This document shows positions 7,407 through 13,778 of a stretch of 13,778 nucleotides of DNA, piece by piece. Numbering within the stretch: position 1 is the stretch's first letter; the number at the start of each line of letters is the position of its first letter. Location: positions 1-13,778 of the forward strand of contig JAEENW010000033.1 of the NCBI GenBank assembly GCA_016283945.1. The letters are read 5' to 3'. Both the position numbers and the translations under genes were made by a program. The notes under the pieces were generated by a model. The model was not told where the DNA came from. It did not search any database and was given only the letters and a program-made list of their open reading frames with translations. The stretch is from Bacillota bacterium. Its GTDB lineage: Bacteria > Bacillota > Clostridia > Peptostreptococcales > Anaerovoracaceae.

Positions 7407-7434
7407 CACAGTATCTTCGTAAAATTGTTATAAG
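7403..7434 (+). promoter_or_regulatory. Promoter of the ftsEX operon overlapping the dnaE stop
   Basis: A perfect -35 TTGACA (7403-7408) contains the dnaE stop codon TGA (7404-7406). Downstream is an extended -10, TGT-TATAAG (7426-7434). The spacer of 20 bases is longer than ideal, but the TGn extension makes the -10 credible on its own. Transcription would start near 7441, about 24 bases before the ftsE start codon. Confidence 0.55.
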
Positions 7435-7464
7435 ATCGATAAAAAGACATTCAGGAGAGCGATT

Positions 7465-8139
7465 TTGATCAAGTTCGAGCATGTCAGCAAGACCTACGAC
7501 GGCAAGGCAGCCCTCGACGACGTCTCCGTCGAGATCAACGACGGAGAGTTCGTCTTCATCGTCGGCCCATCCGGCGCGGGGAAGTCGACCTTCATCAAGC
7601 TGATAACCAAGGAGATCGAGCCCGATTCCGGCTCCATCTTCATAGACGACAAGGATATAACCAAGTTCTCGCAGCGCATGATCCCCGGGCTGAGGAGGAA
7701 CATAGGCATGGTCTTCCAGGACTTCCGCCTGCTTCCCAACAAGACCGTGTTCGAGAACGTCGCGTTCGCGATGGAGGTCGTGCACTACACGAGGAGGACC
7801 ATAGAGAGGCAGGTGCCGCAGGCGCTCGCCCTCATGGGCATACCCGACAAGGCCGACCAGTTCCCGGACAGCCTCGCGGGCGGCGAGCAGCAGAGGGTCG
7901 CGATCGCGAGGGCGATCATCAACAACCCGAAGTTCCTCATCGCTGACGAGCCCACCGGCAACCTCGACCCCAGCACGGCTCTCGAGATCATGAAGCTCAT
8001 CGACCAGATCAACCGCCGCGGCACCACCGTCGTGATGGTCACGCACGCCAAGGACATAGTCGACCGCATGGATAAGCGCGTCATCACCATCCAGGACGGA
8101 AAGGTCATCAGCGATCTGAAGGGAGGGTACGGCAGATGA
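7465..8139 (+). CDS. ftsE: Cell-division ABC transporter ATP-binding protein FtsE
   Basis: A 224-residue ABC ATPase of typical FtsE length. It powers FtsX at the division site to activate peptidoglycan hydrolysis rather than to transport a substrate. Walker A is GPSGAGKST (34-42, K40), the Q-loop glutamine is Q85 (VFQDFRLL), the signature is LAGGEQQRV (137-145), Walker B with the catalytic Glu is FLIADEP (158-164; D161, E162) and the switch His is H194 (MVTHAKD). The signature has Ala where LSGGEQQR has Ser. The start is TTG at 7465, chosen because AGGAG (7453-7457) is 7 bases upstream and the protein begins exactly where FtsE homologues do (IKFEHVSKTY); no ATG or GTG fits. It overlaps ftsX by ATGA. 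Confidence 0.96.
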   Translation: MIKFEHVSKTYDGKAALDDVSVEINDGEFVFIVGPSGAGKSTFIKLITKEIEPDSGSIFIDDKDITKFSQRMIPGLRRNIGMVFQDFRLLPNKTVFENVAFAMEVVHYTRRTIERQVPQALALMGIPDKADQFPDSLAGGEQQRVAIARAIINNPKFLIADEPTGNLDPSTALEIMKLIDQINRRGTTVVMVTHAKDIVDRMDKRVITIQDGKVISDLKGGYGR

Positions 8140-9029
8140 TAAAGAGCCTTACTTATTCCTTCAAGGAGGGCATCAAGCAGCTCTTCAGGAGCAAGGTCAT
8201 GACCCTCGTCTCGCTGATCTCCATATCCGCGATGCTGCTCATACTCGGGCTGTTCTTCTTCCTGTCGGTCAACGTCAACTACATGTCCGACAAGATCCAG
8301 GACGAGTTCAACACGATCGAGGTCTTCCTCAAGGAGGACGTGAGCGAGACCGAGGCGAGGAACCTCGCCGACGACCTGATGAAGCTGCAGGAGATCCGGA
8401 AGATCGACTACATCTCCAAGGACCAGGCCATGGAGGAGTTCCGCGAGGAGTGGGGCGACAACGGCTACCTGCTCGACGGGCTCACCGAGAACCCCCTCCC
8501 CAACGCGCTGAGGATAACGCTCGAGGACCTCTCGGGCGGCGACATAGTCGCCGAGCTCTGCAAGACGACCGAGGGCGTCGAGGACGTGCGCTACTACCAG
8601 ACCGAGGTCAACAAGATACTGAGCATCTCCTCGGCGATCCAGAAGGGCGCTCTGGTCATCATAGTTTTCCTGATAATAGTATCCGTGGTCGTGGTATCCA
8701 ACACCGTCAAGCTGACTGTGATGGCCCGCGAGGAGGAGATCAAGATAATGAAATACGTGGGCGCGACGAACTGGTTCGTGCGCGGCCCGCTGCTCACCGA
8801 GGGCGTGCTGATCGGAGGCATCTCCGCGCTTATAGCCTTCGGGCTGTCCTACCTGATATACGACAGGCTCTGCGACTCGCTCTCGAGCCAGACGGTCATG
8901 CTACTCAACATGCAGCTGGTGGAGCCGGGCTTCCTGATGTCGAGCCTGATCTGGATATTCATGTCGCTTGGGATCAGCATCGGAGCGTTCGGAAGCCTCG
9001 TTTCGATGAGGCGCTTCCTTAAGGTGTAG
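8136..9029 (+). CDS. ftsX: Cell-division protein FtsX (permease-like membrane subunit)
   Basis: A 297-residue FtsX with the usual layout: a cytoplasmic N-terminus, TM1 (about 22-46), a large extracellular domain (about 47-168), then TM2 (171-193), TM3 (218-242) and TM4 (266-290). The extracellular domain carries ENPLPNALRI (118-127), matching the conserved NPLP region of FtsX. This domain is where FtsX contacts its hydrolase or adaptor outside the membrane, with FtsE docking inside. The ATG overlaps the ftsE stop (ATGA), with GGGAGGG at 8121-8127 as ribosome-binding site, so the two subunits are translationally coupled. The coiled-coil M23 peptidase gene follows after 8 bases and is its likely extracellular partner. 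Confidence 0.95.
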   Translation: MIKSLTYSFKEGIKQLFRSKVMTLVSLISISAMLLILGLFFFLSVNVNYMSDKIQDEFNTIEVFLKEDVSETEARNLADDLMKLQEIRKIDYISKDQAMEEFREEWGDNGYLLDGLTENPLPNALRITLEDLSGGDIVAELCKTTEGVEDVRYYQTEVNKILSISSAIQKGALVIIVFLIIVSVVVVSNTVKLTVMAREEEIKIMKYVGATNWFVRGPLLTEGVLIGGISALIAFGLSYLIYDRLCDSLSSQTVMLLNMQLVEPGFLMSSLIWIFMSLGISIGAFGSLVSMRRFLKV

Positions 9030-9037
9030 GAGATCTA

Positions 9038-10174
9038 ATGAAACAGAAGCTCTTCAAAAGGATCATATGCCTGTTCATGGCGCTGTGCGTCTGCGCGGCG
9101 GCCGTGCCTTCGCGCGCCTTCGCGAGCCAGCTCGACAAGGCGCAGAGCAACCTGGATCAAAAGAATCAGGAGATAAAGAATCAGCAGTCCCAGGTCAACG
9201 AGACTAAGAACCAGTCCAGCGCGCTTCAGGCGGAGATCAACTCCATGGAGAGGCAGATCTACTCCAAGAACGTCGAGCTGAACAGGCTCAACAAGGAGAT
9301 CAACAAGACCAAGGAGGAGATCACCGAGGTCCTCGCGCAGATCGAGGTCAAGGAGGCCGAGATCGCCGAGCAGAACTCGGCTCTGAGCGCGAGGCTGCGC
9401 GCCATGTACAAGAACGGCAGCGGCGGGCTCCTCACCGTGCTCTTCGGCTCCTCAAGCATGTCGTCCTTCATGACCAACATGGACATGGTCCAGCGCATAT
9501 ACTCCGCGGACGCCGACATGCTCGCGGGCATGCAGGCTCAGTACGACGAGCTCGAAGGGAGCAGGAAGAGGCTCCAGGCCCTAAAGGAGACCCTGCTCAC
9601 CCAGCAGGCCAACGCCGAGGCCAAGAGGGTGCAGCTCGAGACCGACATCGTAGGCCTCAGCGAGAAGAAAAGGGAAGTCGACAAGAGCCTCGCGGAGCAG
9701 CAGGATCAGCTCAAGCAGCTCAAGGCCGAGGCAGACGCCCTCACCGCGACTATAAGGAAGCTCCAGGGAGATAAGAGCTACGCCGGAGGCACCATGCTCT
9801 GGCCGTCCGCCGCCAGCAGGTACATCTCCTCGCCCTTCGGAAACCGCGTGCTCTTCGGAGTCAAGGAGTTCCACACCGGAATCGATATCGCGGCCGCGGC
9901 GGGGACCAACATACTCGCGGCAAACAGCGGCACTGTCATCAAGGCCGGTTACAACAACAGCTACGGATACATGATAATGATCGACCACGGCGGCGGGATC
10001 GTCACGCTCTACGCCCACTCGAGCAAGCTCCTCGTCTCCACCGGAGACGTGGTCGCCAGAGGCCAGGTCATAGCCCTGATAGGAAGCACGGGAAGGTCCA
10101 CCGGACCGCACCTGCACTTCGAGGTCAGGGTCAACGGAGCCTATCAGAACCCGCTGAACTACGTGTCAAGATAG
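9038..10174 (+). CDS. Secreted coiled-coil M23 peptidoglycan endopeptidase, probable FtsEX partner
   Basis: A 378-residue protein with a signal peptide (basic MKQKLFKR, hydrophobic 9-24, probable cleavage after AFA at 27-29), a long Gln/Lys/Glu-rich coiled coil (about 31-245, with a break around 135-160) and a C-terminal LytM/M23 domain (about 257-378). The architecture is that of EnvC-type proteins and of the coiled-coil hydrolases PcsB and CwlO. The zinc and catalytic residues are all present: HTGID (H279, D283), YAHSS (H327) and PHLHFE (H358, H360). EnvC's own LytM domain is degenerate and only activates amidases, so this one probably cuts peptide cross-links itself. The ribosome-binding site GGAG (9029-9032) overlaps the ftsX stop. 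Expected role: daughter-cell separation or wall growth under FtsEX control. Confidence 0.9.
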   Translation: MKQKLFKRIICLFMALCVCAAAVPSRAFASQLDKAQSNLDQKNQEIKNQQSQVNETKNQSSALQAEINSMERQIYSKNVELNRLNKEINKTKEEITEVLAQIEVKEAEIAEQNSALSARLRAMYKNGSGGLLTVLFGSSSMSSFMTNMDMVQRIYSADADMLAGMQAQYDELEGSRKRLQALKETLLTQQANAEAKRVQLETDIVGLSEKKREVDKSLAEQQDQLKQLKAEADALTATIRKLQGDKSYAGGTMLWPSAASRYISSPFGNRVLFGVKEFHTGIDIAAAAGTNILAANSGTVIKAGYNNSYGYMIMIDHGGGIVTLYAHSSKLLVSTGDVVARGQVIALIGSTGRSTGPHLHFEVRVNGAYQNPLNYVSR

Positions 10175-10211
10175 CGGCGCGCGGCGGCTCTTGCCACGCG
10201 TAAGGATCGAT

Positions 10212-11945
10212 ATGACATCTAAGTGGATCATAAAAAGCAGAGAGGCTGAGGGGAAGGCTCCCCTCGGGATCCACCCCTCCATATACAGGATCTTGAGCTC
10301 AAGAGGCATAGCGGACAGCGCTATGCCGGATTTTCTGTCCACGAGGCCGAAGGTCACCTATGATCCCTTCCTCATGCCTGACATGAGGGAGGCCGCTGAG
10401 AAGATACTCGCGGCAGCCCGCGCGGGCAGGCGCATCTGCGTCTACGGCGACTACGACGCCGACGGCGTCACCTCGACGGCTCTGCTCACGCAGGTGCTCA
10501 AGCTCATCACGGACAACGTCTTCTACTACATTCCCTCGCGCTTCGTCGACGGCTACGGGCTCAACATCGAAGCCGTGCACACCGTAAAGGAGCGCGGCGC
10601 CGAGCTCATAGTGACCGTCGACTGCGGCTCCACCTCGCCCGCCGAGGTCGAGTGCGCCAGGCAGCTTGGCATGGACATCATAGTCACCGACCATCACACC
10701 CCGGACGCCGAGAAGACGCCGGACTGCCTCTTCATCAACCCGAAGAGGGAGGGCAGCGAATATCCCTTCAGAGAGCTCTCGGGCTGCGGCGTGGTCTTCA
10801 AGCTCGCGCAGGCCCTGCAGAGGCTGCTCTGCGCGGAGGGAAGCAAAGCCTTCCCCAAGGCAGTGCTCGGAGAGCTCACCGACCTCGTCGCGATCTCTTC
10901 GGTCGCCGACGTCGTCCCCCTGCTCGGAGAGAACAGGACGCTCGTCAAGTACGGGCTCGAATACATCGCCCGCAGGAGCAGGCCGGGCCTTAAGATACTG
11001 CTCGAACACCTCGGCTGCGGGGACAGGCTGATCGACTCCGACACCATAGCCTATCTGCTCGCGCCGAACATCAACGCCCTCGGGCGCATGGACAGCGCCG
11101 CGAGCGCCGTGGAGCTCTTCTGCGGCGTCGCGCCGGACGGAAGCCCCGGAAGGGATCCCGGCGAGCTCGCGGACATGATGAAGGAGATGAACGCCGCGCG
11201 CAAGGCTGAGCAGGAGAACACCTGGTCGATCTGCATGAAGGCGATGAAGGAGGAGGACTGCGGAGAGCTCTTCCCTATAATAAGGGCTCCCGGAGCCCAC
11301 GAGGGAGTCGCCGGCATAGTCGCCGGCAACCTCAAGGAGACGCTCCACAGGCCGGTGTGCATAGTCACCCCGAGCGAGGAGGGCCTGCTCAAGGGCACCG
11401 GCCGCTCGGTGAGCGGCATCAACATGTACGAGCTCCTCGCCGCGAGGCAGGACCTCTTCGTGCGCTTCGGCGGGCACGCGGGAGCCTGCGGCTTCTCGAT
11501 GAGGGAGGAGGATCTCCCCGAGCTCAGGCGCTCGATGCAGGAGCTCGTAAAGGACAGGCTGTCGGACGATCCGGAGGCGCTCACCGAGTACCTCGAGATC
11601 GAGGGCGAGCTCACCGAGGACGAGAAGAGCGTCGAGTTCGCGGACGCGCTCAGCCTGCTCGAGCCCTTCGGCGAGGGCAACATGCGCCCCGTCTTCTGCA
11701 TGAGGGGCGCCAGGATCTTCGGCCTCAGGAGGATGGGCTCCGACGGGCAGCACCTGCGCTTCCTGGCGTCCACCGCGGACCAGGTGAGGGTGCCCTGCGT
11801 GCTCTTCAGGAAGGCCGATGAGTTCAGCGAGATACTTCAGACCGGCTGCGCCGACATAGCGGGCGAGCTCGGGATCAACGAATACGCGGGCAGCCGCAGG
11901 CTGCAGATGCTGATCAGGGATGTGAGAGAGAACAGCTTATGGTAA
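10212..11945 (+). CDS. recJ: Single-stranded-DNA-specific exonuclease RecJ
   Basis: A 577-residue DHH/DHHA1 exonuclease, which degrades single-stranded DNA 5' to 3' in recombination and mismatch/base-excision repair. Motifs in order: YGDYDADGVTS (D80, D82, D84), VDCGS (D137), TDHHTPD (D160, H161, H162), VADVVPL (D233), ALGRMDSA (R292, D294) and DHHA1 GGHAGACGF (420-428). An OB-like C-terminal domain follows. An in-frame TTG at 10191 would add seven residues, but it has no ribosome-binding site. The ATG at 10212 has AAGGA (10202-10206) 5 bases upstream and is preferred. It starts 37 bases after the M23 gene and overlaps the protease gene by 7 bases, so it appears embedded in the cell-wall operon. 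Length is typical. Confidence 0.95.
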   Translation: MTSKWIIKSREAEGKAPLGIHPSIYRILSSRGIADSAMPDFLSTRPKVTYDPFLMPDMREAAEKILAAARAGRRICVYGDYDADGVTSTALLTQVLKLITDNVFYYIPSRFVDGYGLNIEAVHTVKERGAELIVTVDCGSTSPAEVECARQLGMDIIVTDHHTPDAEKTPDCLFINPKREGSEYPFRELSGCGVVFKLAQALQRLLCAEGSKAFPKAVLGELTDLVAISSVADVVPLLGENRTLVKYGLEYIARRSRPGLKILLEHLGCGDRLIDSDTIAYLLAPNINALGRMDSAASAVELFCGVAPDGSPGRDPGELADMMKEMNAARKAEQENTWSICMKAMKEEDCGELFPIIRAPGAHEGVAGIVAGNLKETLHRPVCIVTPSEEGLLKGTGRSVSGINMYELLAARQDLFVRFGGHAGACGFSMREEDLPELRRSMQELVKDRLSDDPEALTEYLEIEGELTEDEKSVEFADALSLLEPFGEGNMRPVFCMRGARIFGLRRMGSDGQHLRFLASTADQVRVPCVLFRKADEFSEILQTGCADIAGELGINEYAGSRRLQMLIRDVRENSLW

Positions 11946-13147
11946 GGATAAGAAAGAGCGTGCTCGCGCTGATAATAGTGCTTGCGCTCGCCGTGGGCGG
12001 GGCAGCCGGCGGCTTCGCGGGCATGCGCGCGAGGAACTACATAGAGACCGAGAACGGCATAGTCATAAGCCGCGAGGAGTTCGACGACTACCAGTACCTG
12101 GTCGACACCTACGGCAAGGCCGACTTCATCAGGGACTACATACTCGAGAACTACTACACCGACGTGGACGAGGCAGAGCTCGACGAGGGCCTGTACTACG
12201 GGCTCTTCGCGGGGCTCGGGGACGTCTATTCGGGCTACTTCACCGCCGAGGACTACGACTACATGATGAGCAGCCTCACCGGGACCTACTCGGGCGTGGG
12301 CATCACCATGGAGCCGACCGAGACCGGCTATGTGCAGATAACCGCGCTCACCGAGGGCGCTCCCGCGCAGAGGGCCGGCCTTAAGACCGGCGACATCATC
12401 TACGCCGTCGACGACGTAACCTACAACGCCTCCACCATGGACATCTGCGCCGCGAGCATCAGAGGCGACATAGGCACCACGGTCAAGATCACCGTCCTCC
12501 GCGACGGAGAGAGCATCGACTACACCGTGAAGCGCGAGGAGATCCACTCCGTCACTGTCAGCAGCAAGATGCTCGAGGACGGCATAGGCTACATAAGGCT
12601 CAGCTCCTTCGACGAGACCTCCGCTCAGGAGTTCAGCAAGGCCCTTGACGGGATCGAGAAGCAGGGCGCGCACAGCTTCGTCCTCGACCTCAGGGGCAAC
12701 CCGGGCGGGCTTGTGGACGTCTGCGTCGAGATCGCCGACATGCTGATGGACAAGGGCACCGTGGTCTACATCGAGGACCGCGCCGGAAACCGCGAGTACG
12801 AGAGCACCGAGAGCGGCCGCACGAAGATGAACTACGTCGTCCTCGTGGACGGCGGCTCCGCCTCCAGCTCCGAGATACTCTCCGCCGGCATCCAGGACAA
12901 CGGCGAGGGCAAGATAGTCGGCACCGTCACCTTCGGCAAGGGCATCATCCAGGTCATGGACCGCTTCTCCGACGGCAGCGGCGTCAAGATCACGCGCTAC
13001 CAGTACTTCTCGCCCAATGGCCGCGCCATCCACGGCAACGGAATCACCCCGGACTACATAGTGGAGCTCACAGAGGACTGCTTCGACGAGGAGGGGAACC
13101 TCATCAGCGACCCGCAGCTCGACAAGGCGCTGGAGCTGCTGAGGTAG
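11939..13147 (+). CDS. ctpA: Membrane-anchored PDZ-S41 carboxyl-terminal processing protease
   Basis: A 402-residue CtpA/CtpB-type serine protease. An uncleaved signal anchor (about 8-29, Ala/Gly/Leu-rich after MVRIRKS) places the rest outside the membrane. Next come an N-terminal helical region (about 45-115), a PDZ domain (about 117-195; SGVGI ... AQRAGLKTGDIIYAVDD), and the S41 core with RLSSF, LDLRGNPGG (249-257), the nucleophile region GGSASSSEI (S309 by spacing) and TFGKGIIQ (general-base K334; Q338). The family cleaves near unstructured C-termini of envelope proteins. The ATG overlaps the recJ stop by 7 bases with only a weak GAGAGAG upstream, so translation may depend on coupling. Lying in the operon of FtsEX and an M23 hydrolase, it may process that hydrolase or its partners; this is inference. 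Confidence 0.93.
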   Translation: MVRIRKSVLALIIVLALAVGGAAGGFAGMRARNYIETENGIVISREEFDDYQYLVDTYGKADFIRDYILENYYTDVDEAELDEGLYYGLFAGLGDVYSGYFTAEDYDYMMSSLTGTYSGVGITMEPTETGYVQITALTEGAPAQRAGLKTGDIIYAVDDVTYNASTMDICAASIRGDIGTTVKITVLRDGESIDYTVKREEIHSVTVSSKMLEDGIGYIRLSSFDETSAQEFSKALDGIEKQGAHSFVLDLRGNPGGLVDVCVEIADMLMDKGTVVYIEDRAGNREYESTESGRTKMNYVVLVDGGSASSSEILSAGIQDNGEGKIVGTVTFGKGIIQVMDRFSDGSGVKITRYQYFSPNGRAIHGNGITPDYIVELTEDCFDEEGNLISDPQLDKALELLR

Positions 13148-13224
13148 CGAGCACATTAGATGGGCATTTGGATCATTATGGAAGAAAACAAGACTCGTCA
13201 ATCATTTGTATGATCTATAAAACA

Positions 13225-13250
13225 GTGGGACCGCTTTGGTCCCGCTTCTT
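13225..13250 (+). terminator. Terminator hairpin at the end of the ftsEX-ctpA operon
   Basis: GTGGGACC (13225-13232), loop GCTTT and GGTCCCGC (13238-13245) form an 8-bp stem with one G-U pair, followed by TTCTT. It lies 78 bases after the protease stop codon. The T-tract is imperfect; the hairpin at 13278-13300 gives a second stop. Confidence 0.65.
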
Positions 13251-13275
13251 GTATATAAGGCGATGTGATAGCAGC

Positions 13276-13302
13276 AAAAAAGCCCCGAGACGGGGCTTTT
13301 CA
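13276..13302. terminator. Bidirectional intrinsic terminator between convergent genes
   Basis: AAAAGCCCCG (13278-13287) pairs with CGGGGCTTTT (13291-13300) around the loop AGA. On the minus strand the GC stem is followed by six Ts, and on the plus strand by four. It can terminate both the ctpA transcript and the oncoming trkA-like transcript, whose stop codon is at 13359-13361. Confidence 0.88.
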
Positions 13303-13358
13303 TATGTTTGGGCTGCGCGGTGCTCTGCGGTTCCCGCGCCTTCGCGGCACTCTCTCCT

Positions 13359-13778
13359 CTACAGCTTGAACACCCTCTGTATGTTCTTGTAGTCGCTGAG
13401 CACGAGCATGGTCATGTCGCTCTCCAGCAGAGTGTCGGGCTCTATCGAGATGTTCAGCTTTCCGTTCTTTTTGACTCCCATGATGTTGATGCCGTAGTTC
13501 CTGCGCACGTCGATCTGCGATACGGTCTTTCCGGCCCACTCGGCGGGCATGCTGACCTCGAATATCGTGTGCTCGTCGTCGAGCTTGATGTAGTCGAGTA
13601 TGCGCTCGGAGGAGTAGGTCATGGCCGCCCACTCGGCGATCTGCTTCTCGGGGTTGATGACCTCGTCGGCGCCGTTTCTGAGGAGGAATTTCTCCTGGAC
13701 CTCGCTCTCCGCTCTGGACACGACGAGCTTTCCGCCTAGCTCCTTGAGCAGCGAGGTGGTCTCAAGAGAGCTCTGGAA
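13359..13778 (-). CDS. trkA: TrkA/KtrA-type potassium-uptake regulator, C-terminal part
   Basis: 139 residues plus stop, running in from the right edge; the N-terminal Rossmann core and start codon are outside the window. The visible part begins with the end of the RCK-N domain: FQSSLETTSLLKELGGKLVVSR, in which NAD/ATP-binding RCK domains sense ligand, then GADEVINPEKQIAEW. A linker leads to the RCK-C domain (about 62-139), with FEVSMPAEWAGKTVSQ, NYGINIMGVKKNG and DMTMLVLSDYKNIQ. These cytoplasmic proteins form rings that gate TrkH/KtrB potassium channels. A Val codon (GTG) at 13719-13721 is internal: the frame is open to the edge and homologous before it. KtrA/KtrC versus TrkA naming cannot be settled from this fragment. 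Confidence 0.88.
   Translation of the reverse strand, partial: FQSSLETTSLLKELGGKLVVSRAESEVQEKFLLRNGADEVINPEKQIAEWAAMTYSSERILDYIKLDDEHTIFEVSMPAEWAGKTVSQIDVRRNYGINIMGVKKNGKLNISIEPDTLLESDMTMLVLSDYKNIQRVFKL

Noticed and set aside
4773..7409. 878-codon open frame on the minus strand inside dnaE
   Set aside because: It mirrors dnaE codon for codon. In these genes TTA, CTA and TCA are nearly absent, so the complementary frame lacks stops. Its translation is rich in Leu-Asp-His repeats with no recognisable domain, while the plus frame is clearly DnaE.
10191..10211. TTG at 10191 as the recJ start
   Set aside because: No Shine-Dalgarno sequence precedes it, whereas AAGGA lies 5 bases before the ATG at 10212; the extra seven residues are not typical of RecJ.
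13160..13213. A 17-codon AT-rich ORF after the protease gene
   Set aside because: The only purine-rich site is about 15 bases upstream, too far; there are no motifs, and it sits between a stop codon and a terminator.
1..13778. Mobile element, phage, CRISPR or defence system
   Set aside because: No transposase, integrase, nuclease-toxin pair, spaced repeats or compositional break was seen; every large frame is a recognisable core gene.

Overview
The window is a GC-rich stretch of bacterial chromosome, densely packed with housekeeping genes. The ftsE-ftsX-M23 hydrolase-recJ-S41 protease order, the 4-nt ftsE/ftsX overlap, the strong purine-rich ribosome-binding sites and a Clostridia-like DnaE and FMN oxidoreductase point to a high-GC member of the Bacillota, probably an anaerobic or gut-type Clostridia lineage. 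That placement is an inference. Codon use is distinctive: third positions are mostly G or C, yet Ile is often ATA (with ATC; ATT is rare) and Arg is often AGG. No transposase, integrase, phage gene, CRISPR array, tRNA or rRNA was found. I see no obvious new multi-gene defence or mobile system.

Left end (1-953): the N-terminal half of a zinc dipeptidase of the PepD/M20 family runs leftward off the edge. It is divergent from a phosphohexomutase gene, and the 232-base gap holds two back-to-back promoters, a 14-base palindrome, a GC hairpin and a 23-bp imperfect tandem repeat. Middle-left (954-3782): a phosphoglucomutase/phosphomannomutase-family enzyme is followed by an FMN-dependent alpha-hydroxy-acid-oxidase-fold protein with an N-terminal four-cysteine cluster. 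Then comes a 189-base regulatory gap with three consecutive inverted repeats, the last lying on the -10 box.

Centre (3783-7406): dnaE, the replicative DNA polymerase III alpha subunit. Its PHP domain is intact, and it carries a clamp-binding motif and an OB fold.

Right (7403-13147): a likely operon of five genes, starting from a promoter whose -35 box overlaps the dnaE stop codon. FtsE and FtsX form the membrane ABC complex of the divisome. The next gene encodes a secreted coiled-coil M23 peptidase, the probable peptidoglycan hydrolase driven by FtsEX. RecJ, a 5'-3' single-strand exonuclease, follows. The last gene is a membrane-anchored PDZ-S41 carboxyl-terminal processing protease that may trim or remove cell-wall hydrolases. 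Two terminator hairpins (13225-13245 and 13278-13300) separate this operon from a convergent, partial TrkA-type potassium-uptake regulator at the right edge.

The observations most worth checking are the inverted-repeat array in front of dnaE, the Cys-cluster flavoenzyme that lacks the usual substrate residues, the catalytically complete FtsEX-linked M23 enzyme, and the complete PHP metal-ligand set of DnaE.
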